Shown here: positions 8,304 to 15,505 of the stretch, one piece after another
Position numbering within the stretch: position 1 is the stretch's first letter
Layout: each line of letters begins with the position of its first letter
Assembly: GCA_965660165.1 (NCBI GenBank)
Contig: CBFHYU010000033.1
Span: 1 to 23,771, forward strand
Length of the DNA stretch: 23,771 nt
Reading direction: 5' to 3'
Origin: WTJO01 sp965660165
Lineage (GTDB): Bacteria; Pseudomonadota; Alphaproteobacteria; Puniceispirillales; Puniceispirillaceae
The notes under the pieces: model-generated
What the model was told of the DNA's origin: nothing
Databases searched by the model: none
What the model saw: only the letters and a program-made list of their open reading frames with translations
Translations under genes and position numbers: made by a program

Positions 8304-9569
8304 CTAATCCGATGTATCTTGCCTAAGCCTGTTCCAATAGGCTACACGCTTTGCCACATCACGCTCAAAGCCAATTTCTTTTGGCTTATAAAGCTGGGGT
8401 CTGCCAACAGAGGCAGGAAAGCAATTCATCGCAGAAAAGCCATTTGGCTCATCATGGTCATAGCGATATCCCTTGCCATATCCAAGCCCTTTCATCAATG
8501 CAGTAGGCGCATTTAAGATATGTTTTGGCGGTGCAACTGCACCTGTCTGGGATGCTAGACGGCTAGCCGCCTTCCATGCCATATAAGCCGAATTTGACTT
8601 TGGTGCTGTTGCTAAAAAAATCACCAGCTCGGCAATAGCCAAATCACCTTCTGGTGATCCAAGCCGCTCATAAGACTGCCATGCCGAAATCGCCTTACCT
8701 ACAGCCTCTGGTGCAGCAAGCCCGACATCTTCAGATGCAAAGCGTGTAAGTCGCCTTAAGATATAATGGGCATCCTCTCCACCTTGAAGCATACGGGCAA
8801 GCCAATATAGCGCAGCATCACAATCAGACGCCCTCAATGATTTATGCAAAGCAGAAATAAGGTTATAATGCTCATCACCTGTTTTGTCATAATTCAGCAT
8901 TCGGTTTGACATAAGGTTTAACAGCTCAGGCGCCTCAATCACTGTGTCAGTGCCATGCGTTTCTGTTTCGACAATTTCTGCCATATTCAGCAAATATCGC
9001 CCATCCCCATCAGCCATATTGAGCATGCTAGCGCGTGCCTCGTCACTTACGCCAAGCCGATGGCCATAATGCGCCTCTGCTCTTTTGAGAATATCCTCAA
9101 GCTCTGATAGGCTAAGCGGCGTCAACACAAGTACCTGTGTTCTGGATAATAATGCATTATTAAGCGAGAAAGAGGGGTTTTCAGTGGTTGCCCCAACCAG
9201 CCTGATCATGCCTGATTCAACGGCAGGCAATAATGCATCTTGCTGAGCCTTATTAAAGCGGTGAATTTCATCTACAAATAGCAAGGTCTGTTGATTCTGC
9301 TCATAGCGTGTCTTTGCATCAGCAAAAATCCGCCTTAATTCAGCCACACCGTCAAACACAGCAGAGATAGCCACAAAAAACTGGCCAGATTCAATGCCAA
9401 TAATTCTGGCAAGGGTGGTCTTGCCAGTTCCTGGTGGCCCCCATAAAATCACAGATGAGCTAGCAAGGCTTGCCAACCTATCTTTGATCTGAACCTGCCC
9501 CACAAACCCATCTAATGTCTGCGGCCTAAGTAAATCTGCAAGTGGTCTTGGCATATCATCATTCATCAT
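8304..9569 (-). CDS. rarA: Replication-associated recombination protein A (RarA/MgsA AAA+ ATPase)
   Basis: AAA+ ATPase of the clamp-loader/Mgs1-WRNIP1 clade that acts at stalled replication forks and ssDNA gaps. Taking the ATG at 9569 as start gives 421 residues. RPLADLLRPQTLDGFVGQ (about residues 8-25) is the family N-terminus, Walker A GPPGTGKTT is at about 44-52, Walker B LLFVDEIH at about 96-103, and sensor 1 GATTENPSF at about 126-134; the C-terminal half matches the tetramerisation region (ALYWLARML, ASEDVGLA). The frame is open to a Met at 9611, but that codon sits inside the rplQ terminator stem and adds 14 residues unlike the family. The ATG pair 9569/9566 has no clear Shine-Dalgarno. 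It heads the nine-gene run. Confidence 0.94.
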   Translation of the reverse strand: MMNDDMPRPLADLLRPQTLDGFVGQVQIKDRLASLASSSVILWGPPGTGKTTLARIIGIESGQFFVAISAVFDGVAELRRIFADAKTRYEQNQQTLLFVDEIHRFNKAQQDALLPAVESGMIRLVGATTENPSFSLNNALLSRTQVLVLTPLSLSELEDILKRAEAHYGHRLGVSDEARASMLNMADGDGRYLLNMAEIVETETHGTDTVIEAPELLNLMSNRMLNYDKTGDEHYNLISALHKSLRASDCDAALYWLARMLQGGEDAHYILRRLTRFASEDVGLAAPEAVGKAISAWQSYERLGSPEGDLAIAELVIFLATAPKSNSAYMAWKAASRLASQTGAVAPPKHILNAPTALMKGLGYGKGYRYDHDEPNGFSAMNCFPASVGRPQLYKPKEIGFERDVAKRVAYWNRLRQDTSD

Positions 9570-9575
9570 AGCGAA

Positions 9576-9604
9576 ATTATGGCGGAAAAATACCGAAGAC
9601 GCAA
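9576..9604 (-). promoter_or_regulatory. Possible promoter for rarA, perhaps giving a leaderless transcript
   Basis: On the minus strand a CATAAT hexamer (9576-9581, five of six to the -10 consensus) is preceded after 17 bp by TTGCGT (9599-9604, only the TTG matching the -35 consensus). It lies between the rplQ terminator and rarA. The -10 box ends 6 bp before the ATG at 9569, so a start at the usual distance would fall on or next to the start codon. That would agree with the missing Shine-Dalgarno. This is inference from weak boxes. Confidence 0.35.
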
Positions 9605-9610
9605 AACACA

Positions 9611-9636
9611 AAAGCCGGACACAAGGGCCCGGCTTT
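9611..9636 (-). terminator. Intrinsic terminator after rplQ
   Basis: An 8 bp perfect stem (9611-9618 pairing with 9629-9636, core GCCGG/CCGGC) closes a 10-nt loop and is followed on the minus strand by TTTTGTGTTTT. It begins 26 bp past the rplQ stop, which fits the end of the rpsM-rplQ operon, and it separates that operon from rarA. Confidence 0.8.
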
Positions 9637-9661
9637 GAGAATAGGTTGATATAGCTGAACC

Positions 9662-10102
9662 TTAGCCAGCAGCAACCATCTGCTGTTCTTCTGTCATATC
9701 TTCACGGATTTGAACTGGCCCTGAATCCTGACCGCGCGCATCTTCATCACGATCAACAAGCTCAATCACAGCCATTGGCGCGGCATCACCATAGCGAAAC
9801 CCTGCCTTCAGCACACGAGTATATCCGCCTCTGCGCTCCTGATATCTTGCGCCAAGAACATCAAATAATTTAGCTGTCATAGCTTCATCACGCAGACGTG
9901 CATATGCAAGGCGCCGTGCATGAAGATCACCACGCTTAGCCAATGTAATCAGCTTATCTACCACACTTCTAAGCTCTTTTGCTTTTGGTAGTGTTGTTAC
10001 AATTTGCTCATGCTTGATTAACGCCTGAGCCATATTTCTGAAAAGCATCTGCCTGTGCTGAGATGTCCTGTTCAGCTTTCTTCCTGACGTACGATGACGC
10101 AT
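9662..10102 (-). CDS. rplQ: 50S ribosomal protein L17
   Basis: 146 residues. The bL17 core is clear: MRHRTSGRKLNRTSQHRQ at the N-terminus, then ALIKHEQIVTTLPKAKELR (27-45) and GGYTRVLK (about 91-98). L17 sits near the peptide exit tunnel of the 50S subunit. Compared with the roughly 127-residue enterobacterial protein it carries a C-terminal tail of about 20-30 residues rich in Asp, Glu and Gln. It is the last gene of the alpha-type operon, 59 bp after rpoA and 26 bp before the terminator. Confidence 0.97.
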   Translation of the reverse strand: MRHRTSGRKLNRTSQHRQMLFRNMAQALIKHEQIVTTLPKAKELRSVVDKLITLAKRGDLHARRLAYARLRDEAMTAKLFDVLGARYQERRGGYTRVLKAGFRYGDAAPMAVIELVDRDEDARGQDSGPVQIREDMTEEQQMVAAG

Positions 10103-10161
10103 TTCGTTCTCCTTTAGCCTGCAAGCATAGCGTTCTATGCCACAAATCTATCTAGTTGCCT

Positions 10162-11178
10162 TTAGAAAGGTTCATCCAGACGTTTCACCAATTCTTCAAT
10201 ATTCTCAGGTGGCCATGTTTCAATATCCATGCCCAGCTCAAGGTTCATCACCTTTAGCACTTCTTTGATTTCGTTCAATGATTTACGACCGAAATTTGGT
10301 GTCCGAAGCATTTCTGATTCAGTTTTCAGCACCAGATCACCAATATACACAATATTATCATTCTTCAGACAGTTTGCTGAACGAACAGATAATTCAAGCT
10401 CGTCAACCTTGCGAAGCAGGTTACGATTAAACGGAAACGGATCGACCTTTTCAGCGTCTGCTTCTGTTTGCGGATCTTCAAAATTGATAAAGGGCGTTAG
10501 CTGATCTTGCAAGATACGTGCGGCAAACGCCACCGCATCTTCAGGCTTAATTGCACCATTTGTCTCGATAGTAAGCAATAGGCGGTCATAATCTGTCTGC
10601 TGGCCAACACGGGCATTTTCAACAGTATAGGCAACCTGCCTGATAGGGCTAAAAATCGAATCTACTGGCACCAAACCAATCGGATCATCTTCTGACCTGT
10701 TCTGAGCCGCTGTTACATAGCCTTTACCTGTATCAACGGTAAGTTCCATATTCAGCGAACCCCCCTTATCCACATGACAAATCACATGGTCAGGATTCAT
10801 AATTTCAACACCAGCTGTCTCTGAAATCATACCAGCCGTTACCACACAAGGGCCTTCAGCGGCTAGACGAAGACGCTTTTTGCCTTCGGCATCCATAGAT
10901 ACAGAAATGCCCTTAATGTTTAGAACTAGATCAGTAACATCTTCACGCACGCCTGGAATTGACGAAAATTCATGGACAACACCCTGAATTTGGATCGCTG
11001 TAACAGCAGCGCCCTGCAAAGATGACAGCAGAATCCGACGCAAAGAATTACCAAGCGTAATACCAAACCCACGCTCAAGAGGGCCTACTGATACCACAGC
11101 CTGACGCTGATTATATTCAGATGGCTTAATCTCAACATTCTCAGGCTTCTGAAGTTCCTGCCAATTTTTTTCAATCAT
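10162..11178 (-). CDS. rpoA: DNA-directed RNA polymerase subunit alpha
   Basis: 338 residues, full length. The N-terminal domain (about 1-235), which dimerises and nucleates polymerase assembly, shows ERGFGITLGNSLRRILLSSL (35-54). The C-terminal domain, which contacts UP elements and activators, shows LSVRSANCLKNDNI, the segment equivalent to the Arg265 determinant of E. coli, and TPNFGRKSLNEIKEVL. A short acidic linker (about 238-246) joins them. GAGG precedes the ATG at workable spacing. The gene follows rpsK after an unusually long 164 bp gap with hairpin potential; rpsD, which lies here in enterobacteria, is absent. Confidence 0.98.
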   Translation of the reverse strand: MIEKNWQELQKPENVEIKPSEYNQRQAVVSVGPLERGFGITLGNSLRRILLSSLQGAAVTAIQIQGVVHEFSSIPGVREDVTDLVLNIKGISVSMDAEGKKRLRLAAEGPCVVTAGMISETAGVEIMNPDHVICHVDKGGSLNMELTVDTGKGYVTAAQNRSEDDPIGLVPVDSIFSPIRQVAYTVENARVGQQTDYDRLLLTIETNGAIKPEDAVAFAARILQDQLTPFINFEDPQTEADAEKVDPFPFNRNLLRKVDELELSVRSANCLKNDNIVYIGDLVLKTESEMLRTPNFGRKSLNEIKEVLKVMNLELGMDIETWPPENIEELVKRLDEPF

Positions 11179-11213
11179 GTGCCGTTTTCCTCAACTTCTG
11201 CGGGGGAGGTCTG

Positions 11214-11233
11214 ACAGGCATTCTTCTGCCTGT
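11214..11233 (-). promoter_or_regulatory. Hairpin in the rpsK-rpoA spacer (rpoA leader)
   Basis: A perfect 7 bp stem (11214-11220 with 11227-11233) closes a hexaloop 35 bp before the rpoA ATG. A second weaker stem-loop, CCAGC/GCTGG, lies at 11264-11279. Neither is followed by a T-run, so they are not terminators. They may be transcript-processing or regulatory elements in the 164 bp spacer. The remaining spacer shows no ORF and no convincing promoter: a TATAAC at 11254-11259 lacks a -35 partner. Confidence 0.35.
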
Positions 11234-11342
11234 ATCTTCCAGCCCAAAGCTTCGTTATATGTACCAGCCAACTTGCTGGCGAAAGCCTGAATATCTCAGC
11301 GCTTATGAAAGATGCCTGCTTCTAAAGGCGCCTAGCCGATGG

Positions 11343-11738
11343 TTATACGCGGCGGCGCTTGCGTGGGCGGCATCCATTATGTGGAATAGGTGTCACATCC
11401 CTGATAGATGTCACGGTAAAGCCAACTGACTGCAATGCACGCAGCGCAGATTCGCGGCCAGAACCTGGACCTCTAACTTCAACATCAATATTTTTGACAC
11501 CATGTTCTGCTGCTTTTTTGCCAGCATCCTCTGCTGCCATCTGTGCCGCAAATGGTGTAGATTTGCGAGAGCCTTTGAACCCCAGCGTACCAGCAGACGA
11601 CCATGAAATCGTATTGCCCTGCACATCTGAGATAGTGATCATGGTATTGTTAAATGTCGAATTTACGTGGGCAATACCATTTGTGATATTTTTGCGCTCA
11701 CGGCGACGGACACGTGATTGAGAAGGTTGCTTTGCCAT
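11343..11738 (-). CDS. rpsK: 30S ribosomal protein S11
   Basis: 131 residues, standard length for uS11, in the 30S platform near the mRNA exit and Shine-Dalgarno helix. Conserved parts are ITNGIAHVNSTFNNTMITI (about 18-36), GFKGSRKSTPFAAQMAAEDA (about 53-72), VRGPGSGRESALRAL and the C-terminal DVTPIPHNGCRPRKRRRV. AGAGG lies 6 nt before the ATG. It follows rpsM by 27 bp in the alpha-type operon. Confidence 0.98.
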   Translation of the reverse strand: MAKQPSQSRVRRRERKNITNGIAHVNSTFNNTMITISDVQGNTISWSSAGTLGFKGSRKSTPFAAQMAAEDAGKKAAEHGVKNIDVEVRGPGSGRESALRALQSVGFTVTSIRDVTPIPHNGCRPRKRRRV

Positions 11739-11765
11739 ATCTACCTCTGAGACTATAAGCCGTGA

Positions 11766-12134
11766 TTATTTTTTCTTGCCAGCAATGGCCTTTGCAGGGC
11801 CTTTGCGTGTACGGGCATTTGTATGTGTACGCTGACCTCTTACAGGCAGATTACGGCGATGACGAAGACCGCGCAAACAGCCAAGATCAAGATACCGCTT
11901 AATATCCATAGAGGTTTTACGGCGTAAATCCCCCTCAACTAGGAAATCAGCATCAATGATATTGCGCACAACATCTAGCTCATCCTCTGTCAGGTCATTC
12001 ACACGACGTTCATCTGCGATATTCGCTTTTGAACAGATTTCCTGCGCACTTGTATTACCAATCCCATGAATATAGGTAAGAGCGATTTTCACCCTCTTCT
12101 TCGTAGGAATATTTACACCAGCTATACGTGCCAC
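11766..12134 (-). CDS. rpsM: 30S ribosomal protein S13
   Basis: 122 residues, uS13, in the 30S head contacting the 50S bridge B1 and the P-site tRNA through its basic tail. Conserved parts are ARIAGVNIPTKKRVKIALTY at the N-terminus, the helix-hairpin-helix YIHGIGNTSAQEI, and LRGLRHRRNLPVRGQRTHTNAR towards the C-terminus, ending in the basic KKK. The start codon is GTG (minus strand 12134-12132) after AAGGAGA. It is the first gene of the alpha-type operon, with a 118-nt or so leader from the promoter at 12260-12287. Confidence 0.97.
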   Translation of the reverse strand: MARIAGVNIPTKKRVKIALTYIHGIGNTSAQEICSKANIADERRVNDLTEDELDVVRNIIDADFLVEGDLRRKTSMDIKRYLDLGCLRGLRHRRNLPVRGQRTHTNARTRKGPAKAIAGKKK

Positions 12135-12150
12135 TGGGCTCTCCTTTTCC

Positions 12151-12239
12151 TGTCTAGCGACAAATTCTTGCCTTTATTATCGTCTTTTTTCTCAATTTAA
12201 GGCGCCCCGTCTTCTCGTTACCGATTATCTCGCTAGCGA
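12151..12239 (-). promoter_or_regulatory. Possible structured 5' leader of rpsM
   Basis: The leader contains TCGCTAGCGA (12230-12239), self-complementary, and a second TCGCTAG just before the rpsM ribosome site, within a TGTC-loop-GACA mini-hairpin (12151-12162). The CTAGCGA half of the first element can pair over 7 bp with TCGCTAG of the second, so two exclusive folds are possible near the Shine-Dalgarno. A role in autoregulation is inference. Confidence 0.3.
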
Positions 12240-12259
12240 ATGCAGAACAAAGGTGCCGC

Positions 12260-12287
12260 ATTATAAACTTTTCCATCATAAGGTCAA
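12260..12287 (-). promoter_or_regulatory. Near-consensus sigma-70 promoter of the rpsM-rpsK-rpoA-rplQ operon
   Basis: On the minus strand TTGACC (12282-12287) and a perfect TATAAT (12260-12265) are 16 bp apart. The -35 box lies in the last codons of adk (the Leu-Thr codons before the final Leu), and the spacer covers the adk stop. Transcription would begin near 12253, giving a leader of about 118 nt before the rpsM GTG. Together with the terminator after rplQ this defines a separate alpha operon; readthrough from the secY-adk transcript remains possible. Confidence 0.75.
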
Positions 12288-12845
12288 GTGTGACCGTATC
12301 TCATCGCTTACCTGTTCGATTGACTGCATCCCGTCAATCTTAACAAGTTTGTTCTGTTTCTGATAATAGGGCAGAACTGGCGCTGTATTTGCGTGATATA
12401 CCTTAAGCCGTTCTGCTAGCACATCCGCATTATCGTCACTTCTAGACCCGCCTGTCTCAGCTGCTCTATTTTCAATCCGTGCCAGCAAGGCATCATCATC
12501 AACCGCAATTTCAATCACAGCATCTAATGTGATCTGTTTGTTGGCAAACATCTCATCTAGCGCTTCTGCCTGTTTCAACGTGCGCGGAAAACCGTCCAGA
12601 ATCACGCCATTTTGGCAATCTGGCGCTTCCATACGCTCTGAAATCATGCCGATCATAATATCATCAGATACTAGCTGGCCTGCATCCATAATGGATTTAG
12701 CTTTTAGGCCAAGTTCTGTTTGTTCTGCAATAGCCGCACGCAACATATCACCTGTTGATAGCTGAACCATACCAAACTCGCTTACCAGCATCTGGGCTTG
12801 CGTACCTTTACCCGCGCCCGGAGGGCCAAACAGAATTATATTCAT
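12276..12845 (-). CDS. adk: Adenylate kinase
   Basis: 189 residues; interconverts ATP + AMP and 2 ADP in the cytoplasm. The P-loop GPPGAGKGT is at residues 7-15, followed by QLSTGDMLRAAI (AMP-binding) and LDGFPRTLKQAEALD (about 83-97). The LID region is short, with no zinc-type Cys motif and no long insert, so this is the short-type kinase (189 against about 214 residues in E. coli). Its ATG overlaps the secY stop by 4 bp (ATGA), so it is coupled to the translocon gene. The last codons carry the -35 box of the next operon. Confidence 0.97.
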   Translation of the reverse strand: MNIILFGPPGAGKGTQAQMLVSEFGMVQLSTGDMLRAAIAEQTELGLKAKSIMDAGQLVSDDIMIGMISERMEAPDCQNGVILDGFPRTLKQAEALDEMFANKQITLDAVIEIAVDDDALLARIENRAAETGGSRSDDNADVLAERLKVYHANTAPVLPYYQKQNKLVKIDGMQSIEQVSDEIRSHLTL

Positions 12846-14176
12846 CCGCGCCTTCCCTTCAGACGTGATTTCTTGATCAACCCTTCATATTGATGCGCCA
12901 TCAAATGAGATTGAATCTGGCTAACAGTATCAAGCGTCACAGTCACAACAATCAGCAATGACGTACCGCCAAAATAAAATGGCAAGGAATATTGGCTAAT
13001 CAGAATCTCTGGCAGAATACACACAGCAGACAGATACGCAGCACCAAGCACTGTAAGACGTGTCAAGACATAATCAAGATAAGCGGCTGTTGCCTGACCA
13101 GGTCTGATACCTGGCACATAGCCGCCATTGCGGCGCAGATTTTCAGCCGTATCATTCGGATTGAACACAATCGCAGTATAGAAAAAGGCAAAGAACACAA
13201 TCAGGCTGATATAGATAGCCAAATATAATGGCTGACCCCGACCAAGCATTGCATTCAAGGTAACGAGCCAGTCTGCACCCCCAGATTGAGAGCCAGTCAA
13301 ATTGATAATAGAGACAGGCATCAGCAATAATGAAGACGCAAAGATAGGCGGAATAACACCAGGCACGTTAATTTTAAGCGGAAGATGTTGGGCTTCGCCA
13401 CCAAATACCTTGTTGCCATGCTGGCGTTTTGGATATTGGATAAGCACTTTACGCAATGACCGCTCAATAAATACAATAAAGGCAATTACAGCAACTGCCA
13501 TCACAAAGACGCCTACGATAAGCAAGGCTGACAATGCGCCAGTGCGGCCTAATTCAAGCGTACCAACAAGAGCGCTTGGGACTTCGGCTATAATGCCACT
13601 GAAAATGATAAGCGAAATACCATTACCAACGCCTCTGGCCGTGATTTGTTCGCCAAGCCACATCAAGAAAAGCGTGCCGCCAACCAAAGTAATCACAGTA
13701 GTAAGACGGAAGAACATACCAGGGTCTGTTACCACACCGCCAGCCGTTTCAAGCGCTACGGAAATACCATATCCCTGAACAGTTGCCAGCAACACAGTCA
13801 GATAGCGTGTATATTGGTTAATCTGTTTTCTGCCTGCCTCACCATCTTTTTTCATTGCTTCTAAAGATGGTACAATCGCTGTCATCAGCTGCATGATAAT
13901 TGAGGCAGTAATATACGGCATGATATTTAAGGCGAAAATGGTCATACGGCCAAGTGCGCCACCTGAGAACATATCAAACATGCCCAAAATGCCAGTAGAT
14001 TGCTGGCTAAATACATCCGCAAGTGCAATAGGGTCAATGCCTGGAATTGGAATAAATGTACCCAGACGATAAATAATCAGCGCGCCTACTGTAAACAGTA
14101 GACGCTTTTTTAGGTCATCTGCCTTGGCAAATGCGCCAAGCCCAAATCCCGGTTGTACTGATGTCGCCTGAGCCAT
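12842..14176 (-). CDS. secY: Preprotein translocase subunit SecY
   Basis: 444 residues with ten predicted membrane helices, the protein-conducting channel of the SecYEG translocon in the inner membrane. Recognisable parts are KKRLLFTVGALIIYRLGTFI (24-43; TM1), PGIDP plug-side region, GALGRMTIFALNIMPYITAS (TM2), the cytoplasmic loop with KRQHGNKVFGG and LPLKINVPGVIPPIFASS, and RRNGGYVPGIRPGQ towards TM9. It sits 12 bp after rplO and is coupled to adk through ATGA, the usual alphaproteobacterial arrangement. rpmJ does not follow it. Confidence 0.98.
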   Translation of the reverse strand: MAQATSVQPGFGLGAFAKADDLKKRLLFTVGALIIYRLGTFIPIPGIDPIALADVFSQQSTGILGMFDMFSGGALGRMTIFALNIMPYITASIIMQLMTAIVPSLEAMKKDGEAGRKQINQYTRYLTVLLATVQGYGISVALETAGGVVTDPGMFFRLTTVITLVGGTLFLMWLGEQITARGVGNGISLIIFSGIIAEVPSALVGTLELGRTGALSALLIVGVFVMAVAVIAFIVFIERSLRKVLIQYPKRQHGNKVFGGEAQHLPLKINVPGVIPPIFASSLLLMPVSIINLTGSQSGGADWLVTLNAMLGRGQPLYLAIYISLIVFFAFFYTAIVFNPNDTAENLRRNGGYVPGIRPGQATAAYLDYVLTRLTVLGAAYLSAVCILPEILISQYSLPFYFGGTSLLIVVTVTLDTVSQIQSHLMAHQYEGLIKKSRLKGRRG

Positions 14177-14188
14177 AGAAGCTTAACC

Positions 14189-14665
14189 CTATTCGCTAGC
14201 ACTAGCCGTCTGGCTAATCACAATGCTACCACCAGAAGCAGCTACCGCCTCTTGTGCTGCTTTTGATGCGCCTGATGCATGAATTTCAACTTTATCCTTT
14301 AATACGCCTTTGGCCAGAATGCGCACACCATCACGCTCGCGTCTGATAACGCCTGCGGCTACCAGTGCCTCGCCATTGATCACAGCTTTTTTATCAAGCT
14401 TGCCATCATCAAGTGCGGTCTGGATACGACCCAAATTCACCTCGACATATTTCTTGCGGAAAATATTATTAAATCCGCGCTTAGGCAGACGCCGATTAAT
14501 AGGCATCTGGCCGCCTTCAAATCCGTTGATAGAAACACCTGAACGTGCTTTCTGGCCTTTATGGCCTGCGCCGGAAGTTTTGCCACGGCCTGAACCAATA
14601 CCTCTGCCGACACGCTTTGAATTGCGTGTTGCGCCATCATTTTCTTTAATCTGGTTAAGCTTCAT
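14189..14665 (-). CDS. rplO: 50S ribosomal protein L15
   Basis: 158 residues, uL15, which binds 23S rRNA late in 50S assembly. The N-terminus shows the rRNA-wrapping Gly/Arg-rich stretch KRVGRGIGSGRGKTSGAGHK (18-37) and GFEGGQMPINRRLPKRGF (48-65), followed by the globular C-domain with VRILAKG and a Ser/Ala-rich tail. TAGGAG precedes the ATG. A 6 bp hairpin (14680-14697) abuts that ribosome site in the 51 bp gap after rpmD. Confidence 0.97.
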   Translation of the reverse strand: MKLNQIKENDGATRNSKRVGRGIGSGRGKTSGAGHKGQKARSGVSINGFEGGQMPINRRLPKRGFNNIFRKKYVEVNLGRIQTALDDGKLDKKAVINGEALVAAGVIRRERDGVRILAKGVLKDKVEIHASGASKAAQEAVAASGGSIVISQTASASE

Positions 14666-14716
14666 AACTCGTTACTCCTACTCGCCTAACTGCGAGTTGA
14701 TAATCACCATGCTGCG

Positions 14717-14905
14717 CTAAGATGCGTTTTCAACACGAACAAGATGTTTGACCTTATTGATCATGCCGCGAACAGCAGGGGTATCCTCTAATTCGCGCGC
14801 ACGGCCGATTTTATTCAGGCCAAGACCAATCAATGTCTTGCGCTGTGAGCCTTCACGACCAATAGCACTTTTCGTCTGAACTACTGTAAGTGTGCTTTTT
14901 GCCAT
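14717..14905 (-). CDS. rpmD: 50S ribosomal protein L30
   Basis: 62 residues, uL30, the normal small bacterial form. The N-terminal strand LTVVQTKSAIGR and the family block QRKTLIGLGLNKIGRARELEDTPAVRGMINKVKHLV cover nearly the whole protein. AAGGAACAGGTG precedes the ATG. It follows rpsE by 36 bp in spc order rpsE-rpmD-rplO. Confidence 0.95.
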   Translation of the reverse strand: MAKSTLTVVQTKSAIGREGSQRKTLIGLGLNKIGRARELEDTPAVRGMINKVKHLVRVENAS

Positions 14906-14941
14906 TTCACCTGTTCCTTATGCTTATCTGTTGGTATGTAT

Positions 14942-15490
14942 TTAGGCTGTTGCGTCAGCAGATTTGCCAAATACATCAGCAACCTTAAGACCACGCTTTG
15001 ATGCGACTGATCTAGGCGCTTGAATACGCCCCATTGCCGAGAAAGTTGCCTTAATCATATTATGCGGATTTGAGGTGCCAATAGATTTAGCCACCACATC
15101 CTGAACGCCAAGCGCTTCAAATACAGCACGCATTGGACCGCCAGCAATAATACCTGTACCAGATGGGGCTGCACGTAACTGAACGCGGCCTGCGCCATAG
15201 CGCCCTGTAATATCATGGTGCAAGGTACGCCCTTCACGAAGTGGCACGCGAACCATTGAACGCTTTGCATCTTCTGTCGCTTTGCGGATAGCTTCAGGCA
15301 CTTCTTTTGCTTTACCTGTTCCAAAGCCTACACGGCCTTTACCATCACCAACCACAACCAATGCTGCAAAGCCGAAACGGCGTCCACCCTTCACAACCTT
15401 AGCTACGCGGTTAATCCCTACTAGCTTTTCAATCAGTTCAGGCTCTTCGCGCTGAAAATTCTGATCTGCTTTATCGTTATTCCGTGCCAT
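14942..15490 (-). CDS. rpsE: 30S ribosomal protein S5
   Basis: 182 residues, uS5, at the mRNA entry channel with roles in decoding accuracy and unwinding. The double-stranded RNA-binding-like N-domain has LVGINRVAKVVKGGRRFGFAA (about 23-43), including the loop whose changes give spectinomycin resistance in other bacteria, and VGDGKGRVGFGTGKAKEVPE. The C-domain has GAGRVQLRAAPSGTGIIAGG. The N-terminal Asn/Asp/Glu-rich 15 residues are variable. It lies 15 bp after rplR. Confidence 0.98.
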   Translation of the reverse strand: MARNNDKADQNFQREEPELIEKLVGINRVAKVVKGGRRFGFAALVVVGDGKGRVGFGTGKAKEVPEAIRKATEDAKRSMVRVPLREGRTLHHDITGRYGAGRVQLRAAPSGTGIIAGGPMRAVFEALGVQDVVAKSIGTSNPHNMIKATFSAMGRIQAPRSVASKRGLKVADVFGKSADATA

Positions 15491-15505
15491 TTAAGATGCT
15501 CCTTC

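Noticed and set aside
9570..9611. Upstream Met of rarA at 9611
   Set aside because: It lies in the rplQ terminator stem, and the added 14 residues do not resemble RarA.
11254..11259. TATAAC -10-like box in the rpoA leader as a promoter
   Set aside because: No acceptable -35 hexamer at 16-18 bp upstream.
13302..13778. 158-residue plus-strand frame opposite secY, and similar long frames opposite rplB, rplO, pccB and other genes
   Set aside because: They are antisense shadows of strongly conserved genes, have no family motifs, and the sense frame explains the sequence fully.
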